From Myxococcales bacterium (GTDB lineage Bacteria; Myxococcota_A; Polyangia; Polyangiales; Polyangiaceae), in NCBI GenBank assembly GCA_016794345.1, contig JAEUKE010000066.1, positions 49,816 through 113,815 of the forward strand: a stretch of 64,000 nt of DNA. Direction: 5' to 3'. Positions 17,018-24,051 of this stretch are shown here, one piece after another; the first letter of the stretch is position 1; the number at the start of each line of letters is the position of its first letter. The position numbers and the translations under genes were made by a program. The notes beneath the pieces were generated by a model that was not told the DNA's origin, ran no database searches, and worked only from the letters and a program-made list of their open reading frames with translations.

Positions 17018-17530
17018 TCACGGCTCCCGCTGCGCCGCGCGGACGTGTGTGGCGAAGAACGCCGCGACCTCGGCGAGATCGAAGGGCCACGCGTAGACGA
17101 TCTGGACCTCCGGATGAGCACGCTGCAGGGCTTCGACGACCTCCGGGATCTCCACCTCGGCGTGAACGCCTCCCGGCGTGAGCATGCTCGGCACGATCGT
17201 GATCGATCGGGCGCCCGCCGCGACGGCGTGCTCGGCTGCTTCCTCGATCGTCGGCGCGCAGAACTCGTTGTATGCGAGGTAGAGCGTATCTCCAGCGAGC
17301 TCGGACCGGAGCGCCGCGCCGAGGCGCTCGAAGCCGGCCTGGTAGGGGTCGCTCTCGGCCGTGCGCGGCCAGCGGCGGATGGCCGCGTCGAGCAAGCGCT
17401 CCTCCTCCGTCATCGGACCTCCCTGGGCGCGCCGGCGGCCTTCGAGCGCCTTGAGCTTGCTCAGGTCTTGCCGAGGAAAGTCGTTGGGGACGCCGCCGTG
17501 GCCGACGAAGATGACAGCGCGAGAGCTCAT
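17018..17530 (-). CDS. CbiX/SirB-like chelatase-fold protein
   Basis: 170 residues from ATG 17530. The N-terminus AVIFVGHGGVPNDFP has the His-Gly motif of CbiX/SirB metal chelatases. The middle has LYLAYNEFCAPTIEEAAEHAVAAGARSITIVPSML followed by TPGGVHAEVEIPE, with the conserved HAEVEIPE-type His/Glu of the family in place of HVxxDIP. These enzymes insert cobalt or iron into sirohydrochlorin. No other tetrapyrrole gene is adjacent, so the substrate is uncertain. It overlaps the methyltransferase gene by 4 nt. Confidence 0.8.
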   Translation of the reverse strand: MSSRAVIFVGHGGVPNDFPRQDLSKLKALEGRRRAQGGPMTEEERLLDAAIRRWPRTAESDPYQAGFERLGAALRSELAGDTLYLAYNEFCAPTIEEAAEHAVAAGARSITIVPSMLTPGGVHAEVEIPEVVEALQRAHPEVQIVYAWPFDLAEVAAFFATHVRAAQREP

Positions 17531-18279
17531 GCGGGGGAGATAGCAGACGTCTTCGCGCGGCGCGCCCCGAGCGCGAAGCGCCGCGGCAGCCGGGCTGCCT
17601 CGGGGAGAGGAGGGAGGAGCAGCGGCTCGAAGCCCGCGGCCTCCAGCCACTCGATGACCTGCGATCGCGCGAACAGCTTCACGTGGTGGGTCTCCCTTCG
17701 GCGGCGGTACGTGTCCGACCCGGGCTCGCGCACGAACGTCTCGATCCGGCGTACGAGACGGCGCCCCACGATATCCTCCACCGTCTCGCTGACCACGAGC
17801 CAGTCCTCCGCGGAGCGGAAGCTGCGCGTGGAGAGGGGCGGCCCCTCCGCGTCGATCAGATCGAACATCAGCCATCCGCCCTCGGGCAGGGCGCGCGCGA
17901 CCTCGGCGAAGAAGGCGCGCAGGGTCGCGCCCGCGTCTGCCTCGAGCGCGTGGTAGGTCAGCGGCTCGCCGATCGCCACGACGGCGTCGGCCGGGGGGAG
18001 GGGCTCGCCGTACGCAGAGCGGCGGAGGAAGGTCCCCTCGGGAGCCGCGCGCCGTGCGTGGTCGAGCAGCGCCTCCGAGGGATCGAGGCCGATGACCTCG
18101 AAGCCTGCCCGCACGAGCGCCTTCGAGCCAGCGCCGGCGCCGCAGCCGACGTCGAGCACGCGGCGAACCGGCGGCTCCGAGCCATGCAACACGGGCATGA
18201 GGGCGGACAACGCCGCTTCGGCGTAGCCGCCGAAGCCCTCGGCGTGCACGAGCGCGAGGTCTTGCTCGTAGAGAGGCAC
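17527..18279 (-). CDS. class I SAM-dependent methyltransferase
   Basis: 250 residues from GTG 18279. SAM-binding motif I is VLDVGCGAGAGSKALV with the acidic residue after strand 2 in VIGLDPSEALLDHARRAAP. Later come VVAIGEPLTYHAL and GGWLMFDLIDAEGPP. It resembles small-molecule methyltransferases of the methyltransf_25/11 type; the substrate cannot be read from sequence. Overlap with the CbiX gene hints at a tetrapyrrole-like substrate, but this is weak. It is first in a four-gene operon. Confidence 0.85.
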   Translation of the reverse strand: MPLYEQDLALVHAEGFGGYAEAALSALMPVLHGSEPPVRRVLDVGCGAGAGSKALVRAGFEVIGLDPSEALLDHARRAAPEGTFLRRSAYGEPLPPADAVVAIGEPLTYHALEADAGATLRAFFAEVARALPEGGWLMFDLIDAEGPPLSTRSFRSAEDWLVVSETVEDIVGRRLVRRIETFVREPGSDTYRRRRETHHVKLFARSQVIEWLEAAGFEPLLLPPLPEAARLPRRFALGARRAKTSAISPA

Positions 18280-18366
18280 CGCCGCGGATTGTGCACCCGA
18301 GCGGGCGCTCGGAGGAAGGTCAGGCTGCGCCGTCGTGCTCGTCCGTGGCCCCGTCAGGAGGCCGTC

Positions 18367-19051
18367 ATGGAATCGATCATCCTCGAGCTACGGGCCGCCG
18401 AAGGCGGCGCCGACGCCAAAGACCTCGTCCTCGAGCAGCTCGCCGTGTATGTGCGGGCCGCGCAGCTCCACGAGCTTTGAGACCACCCTGATCGACAAGA
18501 GCGCAGGGTTTGCCGCGCTCGTCGTCGAGGGCCGAGGCGCCAGGGCGCTCTTCGGCAAGGAAGCCGGCGGACACCGCTGGCAACGAATCCCCCCGAGCGA
18601 AAAGCGCGGCCGGGTGCACACGTCGACAATCACCGTCGCGCTGCTCGAGCCTGTCTGCGCGACGCGGGTGAAGCTCGACCCGCGAGAGGTGGACATCAAG
18701 AAGACGCTCGGCACCGGCCCCGGTGGGCAGCACCGGAACAAGACCGAGTCGTGTGTCATCGCGACGCATCGGCCGACCGGGCTCGCGGTCCGCGTCGACA
18801 TGCGGTCACAACACCAGAGCCTCACGATGGCGCTCGAGATCCTCGCGGCCAAGCTCGCCGCGCTCGAAGAGGAGACGAGGGCTTCGTCGCGGAACGCGTC
18901 GCGCCGAGCTCAGGTCGGCTCGGGCATGCGAGGCGACAAGATCCGCACCTACCGCGCGCAAGATGACCGCGTGACCGATCATCGAACCAACGCGACGTTC
19001 CGTCTGTCGCTGTGGATGCGCGGGAGGTGGAGCGACGTTACGGCACGCTGA
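18367..19051 (+). CDS. short class-I release-factor homologue, read through a +1 frameshift
   Basis: Two frames make one protein of 227 residues. ATG 18367 has AGGAGG 5 nt upstream and encodes 37 residues (MESIILELRAAEGGADAKD...) ending CTT at 18475, followed by TGA. A +1 shift there joins ETTLIDKSAGF and the rest of an RF1/RF2-like protein without gap: FGKEAGGHRWQRIPPSEKRG, RVHTST, the peptidyl-hydrolysis motif GTGPGGQHRNKTES, RSQHQSL and RVTDHRTNATF. The 0-frame part matches the start of the PCRF domain (ELRAGTGGxEA), so domain 1 is missing, as in PrfH. The codon-recognition motif is PPS, not PxT or SPF. It is either a recoded functional gene or, less likely, a frameshift pseudogene or sequencing error. 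Confidence 0.8.
18475..18480 (+). other. putative programmed +1 frameshift site CTT-TGA
   Basis: CTT at codon 37 followed by TGA is the same slippery heptamer core (CUU UGA) used in bacterial prfB, where the CUU tRNA slips onto UUU. Slipping here puts the ribosome on GAG-ACC and restores the rest of the protein. The AGGGGG-like stimulator usually placed 3 nt upstream in prfB is absent; only GAG directly precedes CTT. Confidence 0.65.
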
Positions 19052-19189
19052 CAGATGAGGCAGCCGAGGGGGGCGGCCGCCGGCACAAGCTGACCCAGGG
19101 CGCGGTTCAGACCGCGCCTGCCCCGCGAAACGCACACGAGAAGGACGGGTGAGCGGCGCGGCACGGGCCATGCAAACACGCCGCGCAAC

Positions 19190-19819
19190 ATGCGCCTTCT
19201 CTCCACCGTTCTGGGTCTCGCTGCGTTGTCGGGTGCGATCGGCTGCGGGAGCAACGTCATCCAGGATGGCGAAGGGGGCGAGGGGGGCGGGGGTGAGTGC
19301 TGCTTGATGGCGCCCACCTGCCCCGACGGCTCGAGCCAGGTCGACAGCTGCAAGACAGCCGACTGCTTCGAGGTGAAGGCGTGTTGCTCCACGGTCAAGT
19401 GTGAGCCCGCTGCGACTTGCACCGAGGTGCCGGTCTGCGAGATCTACGAGACGAAGGTCGACACCTGTCCCGGTGGCTGGGAGTGCCGCGAGGTCAGCGC
19501 TTGTGGAACGACCATCCTCTGCGCGCAGGAGGTCTTCTGCGACGGCTACCCGAGCTGCGACCCCGGCGACGTGGAGGTCTCGACCTGCCCGCTCGACGCG
19601 AGCTGCTACACGGCCGAGGCCTGCGGCACCACGATCGTCTGCCTGGACGCGGCGCTCCCGCAGCATGGCTGCCCGCCGGTCGAGCCGCAGGAAGGCGACC
19701 CGTGTCCGGAGCTCATGCAGGTCTGCGACTACGACATCGGCAACGACTGCTTCGCCTCGCATCTCTGCGACGAGAACGGCTGGACGGCGATCGGCGGTGG
19801 TTGCGGCGTGGACAACTAG
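19190..19819 (+). CDS. Cys-rich lipoprotein
   Basis: 209 residues. The lipobox is GAIGCGSN at Cys19, then a Gly/Glu linker. The mature part has more than 20 Cys in repeated units of the form TCPxxxxCxxxxACGTTIxC (KVDTCPGGWECREVSACG, STCPLDASCYTAEACG), so it is a disulfide-built repeat protein. No enzyme motif. It is probably surface exposed. It lies between the release-factor homologue and the ArsR operon with its own promoter region. Function unknown. Confidence 0.72.
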   Translation: MRLLSTVLGLAALSGAIGCGSNVIQDGEGGEGGGGECCLMAPTCPDGSSQVDSCKTADCFEVKACCSTVKCEPAATCTEVPVCEIYETKVDTCPGGWECREVSACGTTILCAQEVFCDGYPSCDPGDVEVSTCPLDASCYTAEACGTTIVCLDAALPQHGCPPVEPQEGDPCPELMQVCDYDIGNDCFASHLCDENGWTAIGGGCGVDN

Positions 19820-19928
19820 CGCCGACGGGATCCTCGTCGTCGAGGTCACGGTCGCAGAACGCGAACTCCAGGGCGTCATCGGCCCCCTATGTCCGCGCGA
19901 GCTTCCTGATCTGCGACCTGCCCTCGGC

Positions 19929-19957
19929 TTGACATCACATAAGCATCCGCTTATGTA
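19929..19957 (+). promoter_or_regulatory. ArsR-type promoter with palindromic operator between -35 and -10
   Basis: TTGACA (19929-19934), a 17-nt spacer and TATGTA (19952-19957) form a near-consensus sigma-70 promoter. A perfect palindrome with arms ACATAAGC (19937-19944) and GCTTATGT (19949-19956) and a 4-nt centre fills the spacer and overlaps the -10. This is the usual layout for autorepression by the ArsR protein encoded just downstream. The expected transcription start coincides with GTG 19964. Confidence 0.75.
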
Positions 19958-19963
19958 TTGCGG

Positions 19964-20293
19964 GTGCAAACGAGCGCGGCGGCGGAGAACAAGATCTTCC
20001 ATGCGCTTGCGGATCCGAGCCGGCGCGCCATCTTCGAGACGCTGACGCGCGGCGAAGCCGCGGTGAAGGATCTCACGGCGCGCTTCGACATCTCGCAGCC
20101 GGCGGTCTCGCAGCACCTCGCGGCCTTGAAGGACGCGGGCCTGGTGAACGCTCGGCGCGAAGGCCGCTGCGTGTATTACCGCGTGGAGCCGCGCGGCATG
20201 AAGCCGCTGATCGATTGGATCGAGCACTACCGCGCCTTCTGGGCGGAGCGGCTCGATCGCCTCGAGACTCTATTGGAGAAGATGGACGAATGA
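19964..20293 (+). CDS. ArsR-family winged-helix repressor
   Basis: 109 residues from GTG 19964 (an in-frame TTG at 19958 falls just after the -10 box and is less likely). The winged helix is clear: IFHALADPSRRAIFETLTRG, then the recognition helix DISQPAVSQHLAALKDAGLV and the wing RREGRCVYYRVEP. No CxC metal site of ArsR/SmtB is seen, so it probably senses something other than arsenite or zinc. It is expected to bind the palindrome in its own promoter. It overlaps the SRPBCC gene by 4 nt. ArsR plus SRPBCC pairs of this type are common in bacteria. Confidence 0.9.
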   Translation: MQTSAAAENKIFHALADPSRRAIFETLTRGEAAVKDLTARFDISQPAVSQHLAALKDAGLVNARREGRCVYYRVEPRGMKPLIDWIEHYRAFWAERLDRLETLLEKMDE

Positions 20294-20730
20294 GCCCGAC
20301 CGACAAGACCGACAAGACCCAGACCGAATCCATTTCGTTCGAGGTCGACCTGAATCATCCGCCCGAGAAGGTCTGGCGCGCGCTGACCGAGCCGGCGCTG
20401 ATGGCCGAGTGGCTCCTTCCCGCGCTCGACCTCGAGCTCGGCGTGGGCGCAGCGTTCACGCTCAAGACGCAGCCCTACCCGGGGTGGGACGGGACGGTGA
20501 ATTGCCGCTTCGTGGAGATCGAGCCCAATCGAAAGCTCAGCTACACGTGGACGGTCCCATTCCTGGAGACGGTGGTCACCTTCACGCTGACGCCCACGAC
20601 TGCGGGCACGCGCCTCTCGCTCGTGCAGTCCGGCTTCAGGCCCGACCAGAAGCGGGAGAACGGCGGGGCGCGCTACGGCTGGAACATGATGCTCGGCAAG
20701 CTCATCGACTTGCTCGCGAAGGGCGCATGA
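20290..20730 (+). CDS. SRPBCC (AHSA1-like) domain protein
   Basis: 146 residues from ATG 20290, which overlaps the ArsR stop. The START-like fold of AHSA1 proteins is recognisable: ISFEVDLNHPPEKVWRALTE, PALMAEWLLPALDLELGVGA, NCRFVEIEPNRKLSYTW and TRLSLVQSGF. Such proteins bind hydrophobic ligands in a deep cavity. In this operon it may bind the inducer or toxic compound to which ArsR and the UvrA-like ATPase respond. That link is inference. It overlaps the next gene by 4 nt. Confidence 0.88.
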   Translation: MSPTDKTDKTQTESISFEVDLNHPPEKVWRALTEPALMAEWLLPALDLELGVGAAFTLKTQPYPGWDGTVNCRFVEIEPNRKLSYTWTVPFLETVVTFTLTPTTAGTRLSLVQSGFRPDQKRENGGARYGWNMMLGKLIDLLAKGA

Positions 20731-23105
20731 CCGACAAGCGCGCGGACAGCCACGACGTCATCCGCGTCCAGGGCGCGCGGGAGAACAACCTCAAGGACGT
20801 CAGCCTCGCGATCCCCAAGCGCCGACTGACCGTCTTCACCGGCGTGTCGGGCTCGGGGAAGAGCTCGCTCGTCTTCGGCACGATCGCGGCGGAGTCGCAG
20901 CGCCTCATCAACGAGACGTACAGCGCCTTCGTTCAGGGCTTCATGCCGACCCTGTCGCGCCCCGACGTCGACGTGCTCGAAGGCCTCACCACGGCGATCC
21001 TCGTCGATCAGGAGCGCATGGGCGGGGACCCGCGCTCCACGGTCGGCACCGCGACGGACGCCAACGCGATGCTGCGCATCCTGTTCAGCCGACTTGGCAA
21101 GCCGCACGTCGGCCCGCCGAGCGCGTTTGCCTTCAACGTGCCCTCGGTGCGGGCATCCGGCTCGATCACCGTGGAGCGTGGCGCCAAGAAAGCGGTCGAG
21201 ACCACGTTCACCCGGGCCGGCGGCATGTGCCCGCGGTGCGAGGGGCGCGGCTCGGTGAACGACGTCGACCTCACCCAGCTCTACGACGAGAGCAAATCGC
21301 TGAACCAGGGTGCGATCAAGATCCCCGGCTACAGCATGGACGGCTGGTACGGGCGCATCTTCCGTGGATGTGGGTTCTTCGATCCGGACAAGCCCATCAA
21401 GAAGTTCACGAAGAAGGAGCTCGCGGATCTGCTCCACAAGGAGCCCACGAAGATCAAGGTCGAGGGGATCAACCTCACGTATGCGGGCCTCATCCCGACC
21501 ATTCAGAGGTCCTACCTGTCGAAGGACGTGGAGTCGCTGCAGCCTCACATTCGTGCGTTCGTCGAGCGCGTCGCCACGTTCCGCACGTGCCCCGACTGTG
21601 ACGGCACGCGGCTGAGCCAGGCGGCGCGCTCCTCGAAGATCAAGGGCAAGAACATCGCCGACGCCTGCGCGATGCAGATCAGCGATCTTGCCGCGTGGCT
21701 GCGCACGGTGGAAGAGCCCTCGGTGGCGCCGCTCGTGGCGTCGCTGCGCCACCTGATCGAGTCGTTCGTCGAGATCGGGCTCGGCTACCTGAGCCTGGAC
21801 AGGCCGTCCGGCACGCTGTCGGGCGGCGAGGCGCAGCGCACGAAGATGATCCGCCACCTCGGCTCCTCGCTGACGGACGTGACCTACGTCTTCGACGAGC
21901 CGACGATCGGCCTGCACCCCCACGACATCCAGCGGATGAACGGGCTCTTGCTCCGCCTGCGGGACAAGGGAAACACCGTTCTCGTGGTGGAGCACAAGCC
22001 GGAGGCCATCACGATCGCCGACCACGTCGTCGATCTCGGGCCGGGCGCGGGCGCCGCCGGCGGGCAGGTCGTGTTCGAGGGTACGGTCGAGGGGCTGCGG
22101 TCGAGCGGGACGCTGACGGGACGACACCTGAGCGATCGCGCCCAGCTCAAGCCTTCGGTGCGAAAGCCCAAGGGCGCCTTGAAGGTCCGGGGCGCAAGCG
22201 CGCACAACCTGAAGAACGTGGACGTGGACATTCCCCTCGGCGTGCTGGTCGTCCTGACAGGCGTGGCGGGGTCGGGGAAGAGCTCGCTCATCCGCGGCTC
22301 GGTCGCCAATCGCGAGGGCGTCGTCTCGGTGGACCAGGGGCCCATCCAGGGGTCGCGGCGGAGCAACCCGGCGACCTACACCGATCTGCTCGAGCCAATC
22401 CGCAAGGCGTTTGCGAAGGCGAACGACGTGAAGCCGGCCCTGTTCAGCGCGAACTCGGAAGGCGCGTGCCCGGGCTGCAATGGGGCCGGCGTGATCTACA
22501 CCGACCTCGCGATAATGGCCGGCGTCAGCTCCGTCTGCGAGGAGTGCGAAGGGAAGCGATTCCAGGCGTCGGTGCTGGAGTACCGGTTCGGCGGCCGCAA
22601 TATCGCCGAGGTCCTCGATATGGCGGTCGAAGAGGCACGTGTCTTCTTCGGCGCCGGCAAGGCAGCGATACCGGCGGCGCACGCCATTCTCGATCGTCTC
22701 TCGGAGGTGGGGCTCGGGTACGTGCGCCTCGGGCAGCCGCTCCCCACGCTGTCGGGAGGCGAGCGGCAGCGGCTCAAGCTCGCGACGCACATGGGCGAAG
22801 CAGGCGGCGTCTACGTGCTGGACGAGCCGACCACGGGCCTGCACCTCGCGGATCTCGCGCAGCTGCTCAAGCTCCTGGATGGCCTGGTGGACGCTGGCAA
22901 GTCCGTCATCGTCATCGAGCACCACCAGGCCGTGATGGCGCACGCCGACTGGATCATCGATCTGGGGCCCGGTGCGGGCCACGAGGGCGGTCGGGTCGTC
23001 TTCGAAGGCACGCCGGCCGAGCTCGTCGCGAAGAAGTCGACGCTCACCGGCCAACACCTCGCCGAGTACGTCGGCGGCCGCCCGAAGGTCGGCAAGGCGC
23101 GCTGA
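20727..23105 (+). CDS. UvrA-like ABC ATPase (short UvrA2/DrrC type)
   Basis: 792 residues. It has two ABC halves: Walker A GVSGSGKSS near 40 with signature LSGGEAQR near 366, and GVAGSGKSS near 511 with LSGGERQR near 676. Zinc-finger cysteine pairs are in CPRCEGRG, CPDCDGTRL, CPGCNGAG and CEECEGKRF. Canonical UvrA has about 940 residues; this one is shorter, as in UvrA2/DrrC proteins linked to resistance to DNA-damaging drugs. It belongs to the ArsR, SRPBCC, UvrA-like operon, so a damage- or drug-induced protective role is likely. Housekeeping UvrA is not this gene. Confidence 0.9.
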   Translation: MTDKRADSHDVIRVQGARENNLKDVSLAIPKRRLTVFTGVSGSGKSSLVFGTIAAESQRLINETYSAFVQGFMPTLSRPDVDVLEGLTTAILVDQERMGGDPRSTVGTATDANAMLRILFSRLGKPHVGPPSAFAFNVPSVRASGSITVERGAKKAVETTFTRAGGMCPRCEGRGSVNDVDLTQLYDESKSLNQGAIKIPGYSMDGWYGRIFRGCGFFDPDKPIKKFTKKELADLLHKEPTKIKVEGINLTYAGLIPTIQRSYLSKDVESLQPHIRAFVERVATFRTCPDCDGTRLSQAARSSKIKGKNIADACAMQISDLAAWLRTVEEPSVAPLVASLRHLIESFVEIGLGYLSLDRPSGTLSGGEAQRTKMIRHLGSSLTDVTYVFDEPTIGLHPHDIQRMNGLLLRLRDKGNTVLVVEHKPEAITIADHVVDLGPGAGAAGGQVVFEGTVEGLRSSGTLTGRHLSDRAQLKPSVRKPKGALKVRGASAHNLKNVDVDIPLGVLVVLTGVAGSGKSSLIRGSVANREGVVSVDQGPIQGSRRSNPATYTDLLEPIRKAFAKANDVKPALFSANSEGACPGCNGAGVIYTDLAIMAGVSSVCEECEGKRFQASVLEYRFGGRNIAEVLDMAVEEARVFFGAGKAAIPAAHAILDRLSEVGLGYVRLGQPLPTLSGGERQRLKLATHMGEAGGVYVLDEPTTGLHLADLAQLLKLLDGLVDAGKSVIVIEHHQAVMAHADWIIDLGPGAGHEGGRVVFEGTPAELVAKKSTLTGQHLAEYVGGRPKVGKAR

Positions 23106-23111
23106 GCGAGG

Positions 23112-24050
23112 CTATCGACGGTCGCGGAGCTCGTATTCACAGGGCCCGCCGCCGGCGACGCGCGAGATCCTCGGCAGGGCGCCTTTGAGCTGTTCAAAGA
23201 CGCTCGGCTTGTAGAGGTACTGGTAATCGAAGGACGTCCAGGTTAACCGTTTCAGCTCCTCGAGCTCGATCGCCCCGTCGTCGTTCAGGTCGCCGCTGGC
23301 GAAGGGGTCGAACAGGATCGGCGCGCCGTCCTCCGGCGCGAGGCGGAAGAGCTCCTCGCCGGAGACGACGATGGGGACCGTGACGCTCTCGCCGCCCTCG
23401 AGCTCGAAGACGCTCGTGTATCCGTCGCCGGTCGCGGTCGCGCATTTGTCGATGTCGTAGCTGTCGTCGAGCACCCAGGAGAACGACTTCCGCAGGCCGT
23501 CCAGCTGCCTTACGCCGACACCTTGCACGACGAGCGTCGTCCCCTCGGCGACCATCGCCTGTACGTCGGCGTCGGTGGCGCCTGCGCCGAGGACCGTGTC
23601 GCTCGACGGTCCGCGCGCGCGCCACTCCACGCTGCACTCGCCGAGGCCATAGACGACCGCGACCTTGCTCCGCTCCAGCACGGTGAAGTCGAAGAGGCGC
23701 TCGTAGTTGGCCTCCGAGTAGCTGTTGCAGGAGGTGTCGTCGCGCCCCGCGGGGCCGTCGAGATCGACGTCCCCCACGGCGGTGACGAAGCGTTCGAAGC
23801 GAACGAACCAGCCGTCCGCGGTGGTGAAGCCGTTGCGCGTCCCCTCGCTCGGCTCCGCCGTGACGAACACCCGCGCCGGCTCCGGCCGACTGTCGGCGGG
23901 GAGACAGCCCGACAAAGAGGCGGCGACCAGACAGCCTCTCAGCAGGTCGCCGAGCGCCTCCCCCCTCACGTCGCGTGAAGGGGGCCGGGGGGGTGAATCC
24001 ACAACACGCCAGGTGTCCGATGAGCCGGCGGTCGACTGTTTCTGCGCCAC
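23112..24050 (-). CDS. lipoprotein with an EF-hand calcium site
   Basis: 312 residues from GTG 24050, which has AAGGAGG 8 nt upstream. The start gives an unusually long n-region before the hydrophobic core and lipobox (LLRGCLVAASLSGC, Cys near 49); GTG 23969 would give a normal signal peptide but has no ribosome site. Near residue 260, GDLNDDGAIELEELKR is a complete EF-hand loop (D, N, D, G, E, E at the expected positions). The rest is beta-like and unassigned. It begins 1 nt after the TonB receptor stop and is probably its periplasmic or surface partner. Confidence 0.75.
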   Translation of the reverse strand: MAQKQSTAGSSDTWRVVDSPPRPPSRDVRGEALGDLLRGCLVAASLSGCLPADSRPEPARVFVTAEPSEGTRNGFTTADGWFVRFERFVTAVGDVDLDGPAGRDDTSCNSYSEANYERLFDFTVLERSKVAVVYGLGECSVEWRARGPSSDTVLGAGATDADVQAMVAEGTTLVVQGVGVRQLDGLRKSFSWVLDDSYDIDKCATATGDGYTSVFELEGGESVTVPIVVSGEELFRLAPEDGAPILFDPFASGDLNDDGAIELEELKRLTWTSFDYQYLYKPSVFEQLKGALPRISRVAGGGPCEYELRDRR

Positions 24051-24051
24051 G

